Shown piece after piece: positions 39,109 to 49,600 of a stretch of 64,000 nt of DNA. The position numbers were made by a program, and so were the translations under genes. This DNA is from JAJVID01 sp963743425 (lineage in GTDB: Bacteria > Acidobacteriota > Blastocatellia > RBC074). The notes under the pieces are model-generated. The model was not told the origin of the DNA. It ran no database searches and saw nothing but the letters and a program-made list of their open reading frames with translations. Location: NCBI GenBank assembly GCA_963743425.1, contig CAVUPU010000008.1, forward strand, positions 1 through 64,000, written 5' to 3'. Position 1 is the first letter of the stretch; every line of letters begins with the position of its first letter.

Positions 39109-40491
39109 CTATTGCCTGGGCGGTTGCGGAGCGGCGCCCGGCGAATTTTGTCGCCGCAGCATATTCTTCAGCCCGAAAAGCGATTCGAGAGTGTCCTGCC
39201 AGAAAGGCGCGCCGACGCTGAGCAGCAGCGTCGTTATCAGCCATCCGGCCATTGTTTCGATGGTCTTCCGGGCCGTAGGCCATTGTGGACTCTTCCATGC
39301 GTCCACAATCCACCGCGGGCCGCTGAAGCCCAGCGCCGTGTAGAGCGACACGTTCTTTTCGATCTCCTCGTATGATTGCTTCGACCAGTCGTCGAGCGTC
39401 TGATTGATCTGTCGGCTGTTGGCCGTCGGTTGTTCGCGCAGTCTCGATGCGATCCTCTCGCCCGATTGGACGATCAGGTTTCGTTTCGATTCATTGGCCG
39501 AAACCTCGCGGTAAATGTCGAAGAGGTTCGCGTTGAGCAGCGCGACCACGGCGAAGCTGATGGCCAGGCAGAAGCTCTTCATGCTCCGCGTGTAGCGCTC
39601 ATCGAAGCTGCGCATGATCGTGTCGAACCAGGCTTCGACTTTCCCGGGTATCTGACTCAATTTTTGCGGCAGCGCAACGACGGCCTTCAACTCGTCCGAG
39701 AGCGGCGCAAGCGCATTTTGCAATTTCTGTAATGCCTGAGCCGCCTCGCCGCTCGCCTCATCTTTCAAATGGAGCAGCGTCGTCTCGATCGAATCGGGCA
39801 GCGCGTCGAGCGTTTTGCGCGCCGCGCCTGACGCCGAGACGCTCAGGTCGCCGAGCGTCAGATCGCTGTTTTTCAGATCTAAAAATTTATGGGCGTCCGA
39901 GAGCAGTTCCAGCAGCGGCTCTCTGACTTCGGCCAGCGGGGTCTGTTCGATCAGCTCGCGATGTTTGATGAAGAGTTCATTGGCGGCCTTCCGCGCGCCG
40001 ACAATCCCATCCTTGATCTCGGATATATTCTCGCGTTCAGGCAGAGGGATGTGTTTGATCATCTCGCTCGCCCGTACCTGACCGATGAATTTGATCAACT
40101 CCTCCTTCGAGACCGATTCGATCAGCGTTTTGCCGCGCGACGACACGCGCCCAGCCCGCACGAACTCTTCGATGACTGCCTGGTAGAGGGCTTCGACTTG
40201 CGGATCGCGGTCCAGCAGCGGCTTCGAATGATCGGGAATGAAATTACGGATGACCGGCGCTCCGAAGAACGCCCGGAGCAGAGGCGCCCGGTCCGAGACC
40301 GATCGCATGGCCTTGATCGCGTCTTTGTCGAGCAGGTAATAGAACAGGTGTATCAGAGACTGTTCGAGCTGAAGCGATTTGATGCGGAAGAATTTTTTGA
40401 TCGCGGCCTGGATTGATTGCACGATCAGGCTGAGCACCAGCAGCGCCACGACCACGGCGATCAGTTTATCCAACGCGTCGAGATTGAACAT
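39109..40491 (-). CDS. Membrane protein with central coiled coil
   Basis: A 460-residue protein beginning at 40491 (MFNLDALDKLIAVVVALLVLS), where GGAGGAACC precedes the ATG. It has one N-terminal helix and two more near residues 330-345 and 420-440, with a long charged helical middle (coiled-coil-like, rich in E, K and L). No known domain is recognised. It is the first gene of the patatin cassette and probably forms a membrane scaffold. Confidence 0.7.
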   Translation of the reverse strand: MFNLDALDKLIAVVVALLVLSLIVQSIQAAIKKFFRIKSLQLEQSLIHLFYYLLDKDAIKAMRSVSDRAPLLRAFFGAPVIRNFIPDHSKPLLDRDPQVEALYQAVIEEFVRAGRVSSRGKTLIESVSKEELIKFIGQVRASEMIKHIPLPERENISEIKDGIVGARKAANELFIKHRELIEQTPLAEVREPLLELLSDAHKFLDLKNSDLTLGDLSVSASGAARKTLDALPDSIETTLLHLKDEASGEAAQALQKLQNALAPLSDELKAVVALPQKLSQIPGKVEAWFDTIMRSFDERYTRSMKSFCLAISFAVVALLNANLFDIYREVSANESKRNLIVQSGERIASRLREQPTANSRQINQTLDDWSKQSYEEIEKNVSLYTALGFSGPRWIVDAWKSPQWPTARKTIETMAGWLITTLLLSVGAPFWQDTLESLFGLKNMLRRQNSPGAAPQPPRQ

Positions 40492-40512
40492 GGTTCCTCC
40501 TGAGGAAAATAT

Positions 40513-40588
40513 CGGGAATCGGGAGTGGGGAGTGGGGAGTGGGAAATAACTTCCTTGTTCCCCATTCCCCATTCCCCATTCCCCACTC
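40513..40588. repeat. Heptamer-array inverted repeat, copy 4
   Basis: GGGGAGT units (40513-40543) face CCCCATT units (40558-40588). It fills the gap between the membrane-protein gene and a Gfo/Idh/MocA gene on the same strand. Confidence 0.9.
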
Positions 40589-40594
40589 TTCGTC

Positions 40595-41569
40595 TTACTC
40601 GAAATTCAGCCCAAGCCCCGAGCGTTCGGAATGGGCTTTGATCTTTTCCAAAACCTCGATGGCCAGGGCCAGCGCGCGGCGGCCTTCGGCCCCGCCGACT
40701 TCGGGCGCGGTTCGCTTTTGAACGGCGGCGACGAAAGATTCGATCTCGGCGAGCAGCGGCTCGCGTTTTTCGATCCGCAAACTTTCCGCCGCGATTTCCG
40801 GCAAGGCTCCGGCGGCTTTCGGCGGGGTCAGTTTGAGCGTCGTCACCTGTTGTTCGGCGTAATCGAGCGAGTAATATTCGTTCGGTTGAAAGACGCGCAG
40901 CTTGCGCAACCGTTCGCCGGCGACGCGGCTGGCGGTGATGTTGGCGACGCATCCGTCGGCGAATTCGAGCCGGGCGTTGGCCAGATCGATCTTCGGAGTC
41001 AATATCGGGACGCCCACCGCCTCGAGTTTGACCACCTCGCTTTTGACCAGGCTGGCGATGATGTCCAGCTCGTGAACCATCAAATCCATCACCACGTCGA
41101 TGTCGAGCGAGCGCGGCGTGAAGACGCCCATCCGGTGAGCCTCGAAAAACCTCGGGCGTTCGATGCGCCGCCGCAGCGCCACGAACGCCGGGTTGAACCG
41201 TTCGATGTGGCCGGCCTGCAAGACCAGATTCTTCGATTCGGCTGCGCGGATCATCTCGTCCGCTTCGTCGAGCGATCGCGCAATCGGCTTTTCGACCAGG
41301 ACGTGGACGCCCGCCTCCAGAAAAGCGCAGGAGATTTCGCAGTGATTGACGGTCGGAGTGGCGACGCTGGCCGCTTCGACCTGGTCGAGCAGTTCGCGGT
41401 AGTCGCGAACGAATCGCGTCGCGTGTCGTTCGGCGATCTCGCGTCCCCGATCTTCATTGATGTCGCAGACGGCGACGAGTTCGACGTGTTCGAGAGAGGC
41501 GTGGACGCGCGCGTGAGCCTGTCCGAGGTGCCCAACGCCGATGACTGCGGTTTTAATTTTGTCGGCCAT
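40595..41569 (-). CDS. Gfo/Idh/MocA family oxidoreductase, GnnA-like
   Basis: NAD(P)-dependent oxidoreductase of 324 residues. The Rossmann GxGxxG is IGVGHLGQAHARVH, and the EKP motif VLVEKPIARSLDEADEM is intact; the second domain has GHIERFNPAFVALRRR and LMVHELDIIASLVKSEV. This subgroup resembles GnnA, which oxidises UDP-GlcNAc at C3 for amide-linked lipid A, and such genes often neighbour glycolipid genes. A GT39 glycosyltransferase is divergent, which fits envelope glycolipid work, but the exact sugar substrate is not shown by the sequence. Confidence 0.8.
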   Translation of the reverse strand: MADKIKTAVIGVGHLGQAHARVHASLEHVELVAVCDINEDRGREIAERHATRFVRDYRELLDQVEAASVATPTVNHCEISCAFLEAGVHVLVEKPIARSLDEADEMIRAAESKNLVLQAGHIERFNPAFVALRRRIERPRFFEAHRMGVFTPRSLDIDVVMDLMVHELDIIASLVKSEVVKLEAVGVPILTPKIDLANARLEFADGCVANITASRVAGERLRKLRVFQPNEYYSLDYAEQQVTTLKLTPPKAAGALPEIAAESLRIEKREPLLAEIESFVAAVQKRTAPEVGGAEGRRALALAIEVLEKIKAHSERSGLGLNFE

Positions 41570-41644
41570 TTCAAGTTTCGAGTTTTGAATGTTACTCTGC
41601 AGGCCGCAATTTAAACCCGAATCATCGAATTTGAAACATCAACC

Positions 41645-43460
41645 GTGCAAACCGACCGTCTTCCTTTAATCAGAGAAAAATACAATCCGGAACATTTCTA
41701 TTTGATTGCGCTCCTCCTTCTGTGCGCGGTTGTCTTCTTCTACGGGCTTGAGCGATTGCCGTTCATCGGCCCTGACGAGCCGCGTTACGCCGAAGTAGCG
41801 CGCGAGATGTACGCGACCGGAGACTGGATTACTCCGCGTCTCGGCGGGATCAAATGGTTCGAGAAGCCCGCGCTGACATACTGGGTCCTGGCCGCAGGCT
41901 TCGCGCTGTTCGGCGAAAACGAATTCGGCGCCCGGTTCGGCGTCGCCGTGGTCGCGACTTTCGGCGCGCTGCTGCTCTACTTTTTCGGTCGTCGGACGCG
42001 TTCGGCGCGGTTCGGATATTCTGAGCGCGGCGGCGCTTGCGACCTGCGGGTTGTGGCCGGGCTTCGCGCGCGGCGTAACATGCGATCTCACGCTGACAGT
42101 CGCAATCGAAATCGCGCTCCTCAGCTTCTTTCTGTGGGAGAGCAAAGAATCGCGGGCCGGCGCTGACCGGCTATGGTACCTCTTCTGCTTCGCGCTGGGC
42201 CTGGCGACGTTGGCGAAGGGACTGGTCGGAGTCGTTCTGCCGCTGGTGATCATCGCGCCCTACCTGATTCTGACCGGCGGCTGGAAATCGCTGCTGAGAC
42301 CGCGACTGATCATATTCGGCGCGGCGATCTTCCTCGCGACGGCGGCCATCTGGTACGCGCCGGTGGTCGCCCGCAACGGCCACGCATTCATCGATGAATT
42401 TTTCATCGGCCATCATTTCCAGCGATACCTGTCGAATAAATACCGCCACCCGCAACCGATCTATTTTTTCCCGCTGGTCGCGTTGGCCGGGAGTTTTCCG
42501 TGGTCGTTTTGTCTGCTCTCGTCTCTGGCGCGGACGGATTCCTGGGCTTCATTGAAACGATGGCGCCAGACTTCATCGGAAAATCGGTTCGTAGTCCCGC
42601 CTTTAGGCGGAAGCGTTCTGCATCACGGAATGGATCTGCAGCGGACGCTTTCGCCTAAAGGCGGGACTACGAACCGATTTTCGGAGGGGTCGCTTGACCG
42701 GCTTCATCTGTTTTTGCTCCTCTGGATCGCAGTTCCGATAGTCTTCTTCTCGTTTTCGGGGTCGAAGCTGCCGGGTTATATCCTGCCGATCTTTCCGGCG
42801 GTCGCGTTGATTGTGGGCAGGGAGCTGGATCGCTGGTGTAGCGATGAATTGCGGCCTCCGGCGGCGCCGCAATTTTTGACGGCATCGATGGTGGTTGCGG
42901 CGGGGATCGGCGCCGGCCTTCTTCTTCAGCGCGAACTGGGCGTGAGCGCGCGCGACGCGTGGTTGATGGGATCGGTCGCCATTCTGGCGGCCGCCGTTTA
43001 TCTGGGATTGCTGTTTTTCAAAAACGGCAGAGTCGCAACGCTCTATCTGCCGTTCGGATTGGCCATGATCGTCGCCGCCGCCTCGCATCTGGTCTTCCCC
43101 GGATTGGGCAATCGGGAGTCGTTGAAGGAACTCTCGCTGATGGCCCTCCAGGCGGCGCGCCCCTCCGAGCGTCTGGTCTTCTTCATCAATCACGACCACG
43201 GCATAAATTTTTACGCTACGAGATTGCCGTTGCGCGACGACCGCTCGGAACTCGTGACAGCCAGATCGGCCGAGGAGATCGCTTTGCTCATCGAGGCCGG
43301 CCGCAGCCAGAGCCTCCTGGTCATGTCGCCCAGGCGATGGAGCGACGGTGTGACCAGGTCCGGAACGTTGCGGGTGGAGAAGATCGGAGAGCAGGTATTC
43401 AACGCCGCCTGCTCGCCCGAATGCGATTGGGTATTGCTTCGCGCGCAAAAGAATCGTTGA
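41645..43460 (+). CDS. GT39-family membrane glycosyltransferase (frameshifted)
   Basis: A polyprenol-dependent glycosyltransferase of the ArnT/PMT (GT39) superfamily, about 605 residues when frames are joined. The start frame (41645 to about 42000) carries the family signature GPDEPRYAEVAREM with the conserved Asp, GDWITPRLGG and WFEKPALTYWVLA. The remaining frame (about 42000 to 43460) continues with helices such as LGLATLAKGLVGVVLPLVII and the region SGSKLPGYILPIFPAVAL. A single frame change near 42000 separates them. A 102-base palindrome is inserted in frame at 42580-42681. It probably adds a sugar from a lipid carrier to envelope glycan or lipid A. Confidence 0.82.
42580..42681. repeat. 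In-frame palindromic insertion within the GT39 gene
   Basis: Perfect 30-base inverted arms at 42580-42609 and 42652-42681 with a 42-base loop. The 102-base element adds exactly 34 codons, reading ENRFVVPPLGGSVLHHG and on to TLSPKGGTTNRFS, without breaking the frame. It lies between two predicted membrane segments, in a likely loop. Confidence 0.93.
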
Positions 43461-43809
43461 CAAATCCCGCGTACAAAAATAAAGTTCGCTGGCTTCTAAA
43501 TTTCCGTCGGGCGAAATCTATTGAGCGACCGTGTTGATATATACGAATCGCCCGCATGTCGTTTTCTGTTCCAAACGGATTTCCTTACAGTTTTGCTGGG
43601 ATCGACTCACATCCATAAGCAGCCTTCAAGAGAAAGCTGGAATGCGGACTTATTCTTTTTCGGGTTTGTCTGGAAATTTGGCGTCAGTTTCCAATTCCTC
43701 ATGAGGACGCGATCTTAACTGCCTCTTCGCGTCCGCATCGCTGATTTCCAGACGACTTCTAACGCGTAGTCAATCTGTTCACCACATGTTCACCACAAAG
43801 GAGAAAAAA
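43461..43809. other. Intergenic region with no recognised gene
   Basis: About 350 bases, somewhat AT-richer than neighbours. A short open frame at 43521-43718 has no ribosome site and no recognisable sequence, so it is not called. No hairpin or repeat is clear. Confidence 0.5.
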
Positions 43810-44412
43810 ATGAAGAAGAAGTTGTTTGCCTTGAGCGGCGTTTTTCTGATCGTTCTCGTCGTTACGGGACTCTGGGCGACCAGGGCCACTGACCTCCTGG
43901 AAGTGCAGGAACCAGATCTAGGAACGACGTCACTGGCTACGGGGGTGTCAATGCAGGAGATGGTGGAAAGATCGTCGCTGATCCTCATAGGCCAATGCCT
44001 GGAGACCAGAAGCGAGTGGGTCGAGCGCCGCCTGATTACGCGGGCGACGGTCTCGGTCACGGAGTTTCTCAAGGGCGCAGCGCCTGAAACAGTGACGGTC
44101 ACTCTGCCCGGCGGCATTGACAGCAATCGGAGGTTTCCCATCGCCATGAACTACGCTGGCGCGCCGCAGATGTCTCCGCAAGAATCAGTTGTTCTTTTCC
44201 TCACCGACAATGGCGAGGTTGAGAATAGCTACGCGGTTATGGGCTTCTCGGCGGGCAAGTTTTCGGTTGTCGAAGACAGCGCAGGCGAAAAGTTTGTTGC
44301 GCGCGACCTGACAAAGGAGCCGATACAGACAGGCGCGGGCATGAGGCGAGGCAATCTTCAGGTCGTCCCGCTGTCGGAATTCAGGGAGAGGGTGAGGAGC
44401 CTTCTCAGGTAG
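43810..44412 (+). CDS. Hypothetical exported protein
   Basis: A 200-residue protein starting at the ATG at 43810 with AAGGAG upstream. A signal peptide or membrane anchor is evident (LFALSGVFLIVLVVTGLWA). The mature part has an all-beta look (RATVSVTEFLKGAAPETVTV, then ESVVLFLTDNGEVENSYAV), typical of small envelope proteins, with no cysteines beyond one. I do not recognise the family. It lies 60 bases before a metalloprotease gene on the same strand and may be co-expressed. Confidence 0.7.
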   Translation: MKKKLFALSGVFLIVLVVTGLWATRATDLLEVQEPDLGTTSLATGVSMQEMVERSSLILIGQCLETRSEWVERRLITRATVSVTEFLKGAAPETVTVTLPGGIDSNRRFPIAMNYAGAPQMSPQESVVLFLTDNGEVENSYAVMGFSAGKFSVVEDSAGEKFVARDLTKEPIQTGAGMRRGNLQVVPLSEFRERVRSLLR

Positions 44413-44476
44413 CCACTGACCCTAGACACGCCCGTAAATCGCTCTAAGGCGAAAAATTATAGGAGAAACATATCAT

Positions 44477-46461
44477 ATGAAGAACATAGAGAAAAAGATA
44501 TTCACCTTTGGACTCTGCCTCTGTCTGGCGCTGGCGAACGTGATCGCAGTCCAGGCTGGCGGCGCGCTGGAACAGATTGACATCACCGGCAATGCGCCCT
44601 CGCCGATCCCCGGTCATTTGATAGCTAAGTTGGTCGGCATCAAATGGGACACCCGCAGCATTCCCGTGAAATACAGCATGAACAACACGCTGGACCCCAT
44701 CCCCAACCCGCTTGGCGCGCCCCTGCTGACGCTGGCCCAGGCCCAGGCGGCTTTGCAGACGTCTTTCGACGCCTGGAACAATATCCCGACTTCGTTCATT
44801 GACATGAGGATCACCGGGACGACCGCCAATCCGGGTCTGTCCGGGTTCGATTTCATCAACGAATTGTCTTTCCGCACCGCCAACAACTTTGGGGCGATCG
44901 CGGTATCGCCATCGACCAGTTTTATTGCGGATGTGGATCTGGTGGATGGAGATGACATTGACGGGGATGGTGATTCCGACGTCTCCGGTGCGATCTCTGT
45001 CACCACCGATGCGGACGGCGACGGAGACATCGAATTCCCGGCGGGCTTCTACAAAGCCGGAACGATTCTGGACAACGACGTCCAGTTCAACACCAAAACC
45101 ACCAACGGTTTTCGCTTCACCTTGGGCGACGCGGCGCTGGATACCGTGGGCCGCTCGGTAGACCTGAACACCGTGGCGACGCACGAGTTCGGCCATTCAC
45201 ACGGCCTGTCACACTCGTTTGACAACCAGACCAGCGGTACGGATGGCAACGGGGCCACAATGTTCCCCTTCATCGACACAGGCGATCCTGCGGCCGAGTT
45301 GGGTCAGCGCTCGCTCAGCGCCGACGACATCGCCTATAGTTCGTTCTTCTACCAGGAAGGCTCGGCGAACTCCGGTCCGGCGAGGTTACAACCGGGGGAT
45401 AAGGCTTTCAAGAGGGAGTTTGGATTGATCAGGGGCGAGTTGACGCATGGCGTCCTCAATCAACCCATCGCCGGCGGCAATGTCTTCGCTGTCGATTTCC
45501 TCTCCGATAAGCGTCGTCGCCAGCGGTTTCAGCGGGACGACACAGGTCTCCTTCAACCCAGCCAACGGAGGACTGTTCGTGATCAATCCCGCCTTCAACA
45601 TTCTCAATGGCAATTATGTCATCCCTGTTCCGAAAGGCCTCTACGCCGTCGGAGTCGAGCCGGTTGACGGGACTCCAGCGGCCGCCGGCAATATCAGCCT
45701 GACTTGCCAGATCGGCGCCATCTTCGGCCAACAGAACTTCAACGAGGAGTTCTTCAACAGGAGCAGGGAGGCTGCCCGCGAAGTCCGGCTGGGAGAGAAG
45801 TTCCCCGTGCTGGTCCTGCCAGGCCTTCAACCTATCGTCCGGCATTGACATCGTGACTTCGGATTCGATCAACATCAATAATTTCGGCAACCGCAACTTC
45901 GTCGGGTTCACCGCTCTTGTGCCCGGTCGGTTATACGCCGTGCAGGTCCCGGCCTCGCAGATCGCCGCGATCAATCCCGGAGGCGACTTCTTAATTCAGG
46001 GAGTGGCCTTCGATACTTTTGTGGTGAACTCTTCAGTAGTCCCGGTCTTCGCCAAGGCCGTCCTGACCACGGGAACCGTAAACGGGACGACGGCGACGAT
46101 CAATCTGGCCCATCCGTTGGCGCAGAGGAGCGGGTTCGTCGGGCAGGATAATGATCTCGCCCCATTGCATTTCCTCTTCCCGCGCGCGCTGGGGGCCATT
46201 GTTAAAGAGGGTATTGAGAGAGGCGATATCCAGAACCTCTTCATCGTGCTGCAGGTTCCCACGACCACTCCGTTCCCCGGAGTCAGCGGGTTTCCGCCGC
46301 TCATCGGTCTGGACGGAGCGGGTACCCCCACTGGTCTGCCCAACGATGTGCTGATTTTTGGCCGTTCATTTAACTCCATTGACGGGGGCGCAACCTGGAC
46401 ACAAGTCCCGAACTTCAATTTCAGGTTCTCGCTCATTACGTCCCTGCCGTTAGTGCCGTAA
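44477..46461 (+). CDS. Secreted matrixin-type zinc metalloprotease (two frame changes)
   Basis: An exported metalloprotease with signal peptide (IFTFGLCLCLALANVIAVQA). The zinc site HEFGHSHGLSH begins at His236 (codon at 45182) and matches HExxHxxGxxH of the metzincin clan, with a Met-turn-like MFPFIDTGD after it. Two calcium-loop-like acidic runs (DIDGDGDSDVSG, DADGDGDIE) precede it. The C-terminal adhesive-looking part is in two other frames: about 45500-45825 (SVVASGFSGTTQVSF) and about 45825-46461 (NINNFGNRNFVGFT). So two one-base changes break the gene. The peptidase domain itself lies in the first frame and is intact. Likely a secreted proteinase with a C-terminal beta-rich domain. Confidence 0.8.
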
Positions 46462-46521
46462 AGTTATTCGTGAATATTACTAGATCGGTTTGCGATTGCG
46501 GGCCGTGATCATCGAAATCCG

Positions 46522-46618
46522 AGCAGAAGGAACCGCGGATTTTCACGGATGCGACGGATCAACACAGATTATCTGTGACAATCCGTAGCATCCGTTTAAA
46601 TCCGCGGTTTCTTCTGCT
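46522..46618. repeat. Inverted repeat, GGATTTTCACRGATGCGACGGAT family, copy 2
   Basis: Imperfect palindrome with arms AGCAGAAGGAACCGCGGATT and AATCCGCGGTTTCTTCTGCT around GATGCGACGGATCA, close to the 12454-12542 element. Weaker outer complementarity reaches about 46502 and 46648, where the right end carries GGCCGAAACGATGATCAACACC. Confidence 0.85.
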
Positions 46619-46626
46619 GTCTTACT

Positions 46627-46648
46627 GGCCGAAACGATGATCAACACC
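46627..46648 (+). promoter_or_regulatory. Shared motif GGCCGAAACGATGATCAACACC upstream of the CHAT gene
   Basis: This block ends 25 bases before the GTG of the TPR-CHAT gene. A copy with 18 of 20 core bases identical, CCGAAACGATGATCAACGCC, lies at 50368-50387, 17 bases before the sigma factor start. Position and conservation suggest a common leader or operator, but it is also the outer arm of inverted-repeat elements. Confidence 0.45.
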
Positions 46649-46673
46649 TGTCATCTCCAACGGAGGCATCGCC

Positions 46674-49600
46674 GTGTTCAATCAAAATACGCCAGTCGCA
46701 AGCCAGCAGGGTCGGGGTTGGCCAACTACCCGCCGCGCCGTTCAGATTATCAACCTGCTCCTCTGGGCTGGATTGTCGGCTTCTCCATGCCTATGGCCAG
46801 GGGCGACGCCTGTGCAAGCAATCGCTAGTGAACGCAGCGTGATGCAAAGCGCTCATGAGAGTGATTCACTAGAACCTGGTAAGCCCATTGAACGAGAGAT
46901 CTCCGGTGACCAATCGCATTCCTATAAGATCACGCTGATCTCCGGTCAGTACTTGCAGGTAGTGATCGCCCAACGAGGGATAGATGTGGCCGTGGCGCTG
47001 TTTGCGCCTGATGGTAAGAAGATCAGCGAGGTGAATAGTGATCCTTTGATCGAGGGATCAGAAACTGTATCGATGATCGCAGAGGCGCCCGGCGCATATC
47101 TGATCGAGGTGCGTTCTCCTGAGAAAACAGCCAATACAGGACGCTATGGGATTGAAGTAGAAGAACTGAGAGCGGCGACCGCCGAGGATAAGTATCGAGT
47201 CGCCGGAGAGACGGTCTTTCGAGAGGCAGAGCATCTACAAAATGGAACGCTGGAAGCTAAAAGAAAGAGCATCGAAAAGTATCACGAAGCGTTGGATCTG
47301 TATCGAAGAGCGAGTAACCGCAAGGGGGAGGCTCACGCACTTAACAACATCGGCGAGGTCTATCGGTCACTGGGAGAGATGCGGAAGGCGCTGGAGATAT
47401 TCAATGAAGCTCTGCCGATCAGGCGGGCCGTAGGTGACCGCAGTGGGGAGGCTGCCACGCTCCACAACATCGGCTTGCTCTATTGGTCACTGGGAGAGAC
47501 GCGGAAGGCGCTGGAGAAATACAATGAAGCTCTGCCGATCAGGCGGGTGGTAGGTGACCGCAGTGGGGAGGCTGTCACCCTTACCGGCATCGGCGCGGTC
47601 TATCGGTCACTGGGAGAGACGGAGAAGGCGCTGGAGAAATACAATGAGGCTCTGCCGCTCTTGCGGGAAGCAGGTGACCGCAGTGTTGAGGCTGTCACGC
47701 TCAACAACATCGGCGTGGTCTATTGGTCACTGGGAGAGATGCGGAAGGCGCTGGAGAAATACAATGAAGCTCTGCCGATCAGGCGGGCCGTAGGTGACCG
47801 CAGTGGGGAGGCTGCCACACTCAGCAACATCAGCCTGGTCTATTATTCACTGGGAGAGATGCAGAAAGCGCTGGAGAAACTCAATGAAACTCTGCCACTC
47901 TTGCGGGAAGCAGGTGACCGCACGATGGAGGCCAGAACACTTAGCAACATCGGCGAGGTCTATCGGTCACTGGGAGAGACGCGGAAGGCGCTGGAGAAGT
48001 TCAATGAAGCCCTGCCGATTCTCCAGGCAGTAGGTAACCGCAGTGGGGAGGCCAGCACGCTCACCAACATCGGCTCGGTCTATCGTTCACTGGGAGAGAT
48101 GCAAAAGGCGTTGGAGAAGTACAACGAAGCCCTGCCGATTGTCCAGGCAGTAGGTGACCGCAGAGGGGAGGCTACCACACTCCATAACATCGGCGAGGTC
48201 TATCGGTCGCTGGGAGAGACGCGGGAGGCGCTGGAGAAGTACAACGAAGCCCTGCTGATCAGGCGGGCTGTAGGTGACCGCAACGGAGAGGCTGATACCC
48301 TGCTCGGGATTGCGCGAGTAGAGCAAAAGCGCGGCAATCTGACCCAGGCCCGCCAAACCATTGAACAGGCTATCGGCATAATTGAATCACTGCGCACAAA
48401 CGTCAACAGCCAGGAGCTTCGAGCTTCCTACTTTGCCTCCCGGCAGGAATTCTTTGAAACTTACATCGACGTGCTGATACAGATGCACAAGCAGAACCCG
48501 GCCGCGGCGTTTGACGCTGTCGCATTAGCGGTAAGCGAGCGCGCCCGAGCGCGCTCCCTGCTGGAATTGCTGAAAGAGGCCCGCGCCGACATTCGCCAGG
48601 GCGTCGATAGTTTGTTGCTGGAGCGCGAACGCTCCTTGCAGCAGCGCCTCAATGCGAGGGCCGCGGCGCAAGTAAGCTTATTAAATCGTAAGCACACTCC
48701 CGAACAGGCCGATGCCGTCGCCAAAGAGATCGCCGCTATCACCGCCGAATATGAAGAGGTCCAAGCCCAGATTCGGAGTCGCAGCCCACGATACGCGGCT
48801 CTGACCCAGCCTCAGCCACTGGGTCTGACGGAGATTCAACAACAGGCGCTTGATGAGGATACGCTGCTGCTCAATTACGCGCTCGGCGAAAAGCGCAGTT
48901 ACCTTTGGCTTGTTTCCCATCGCTCCATTGACAGCTACGAGCTTCCTCCGCGCGCCGAGGTCGAAGCCGCCACTCGCCGGGTTTACGAACTACTCACCGT
49001 GCGCCCGAAACGCTGGGCTCCGCCCGATCCGCAATTGATCGCTCAGGCCAAAACGCTCAGCAGGATGTTGCTCGGCCCTGTGGCTCCGCAACTCAGCGGC
49101 AAACGGCTGGTCGTTGTGGCGCCGGGCGCGCTATCTTATCTGCCTTTCGCCGCGCTGCCCGCGCCGGAAGATAAGAAGCGACCGGCCGGAGATTATGAGC
49201 CCTTGATCGCGAAGCATGAGGTCGTGACCATTCCTTCCGCTTCGGTCTTATCGGTCATTCGCCGTGAAATGGCAGGCCGGCAGCGGGCGGCCAAATCGAT
49301 CGCCGTCCTGGCCGACCCCGTCTTTGAAGAGAGCGACCCGCGCCTGGCGCCGGCTAAAAACGGAAACTCCTCCCGAGAGACGCCGGCCGCGCCAACGGCT
49401 GATGCGGAACTTTCAGAGTTGGCGCGCGCGATCAGGACTATGAATTTTTCCGGCGCTCGCGACGGTTTCACACGACTCCCATTCTCACGCTATGAAGCCG
49501 AGAGCATCTTTGCGCTGACTCCGAAAGGAACAGGGCTCAAAGCGACTGACTTCAGCGCCAGCCGCGCCCTGGCCCTGAGCCCGCAATTGAGTCAGTACCG

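Noticed and set aside
43521..43718. Small open frame between the glycosyltransferase and the exported protein
   Set aside because: No ribosome site, no domain, and codon use unlike neighbours.
47337..48296. CRISPR-like periodic repeats
   Set aside because: The 120-base period keeps one open frame and encodes TPR motifs; there are no non-repeated spacers and no cas genes.
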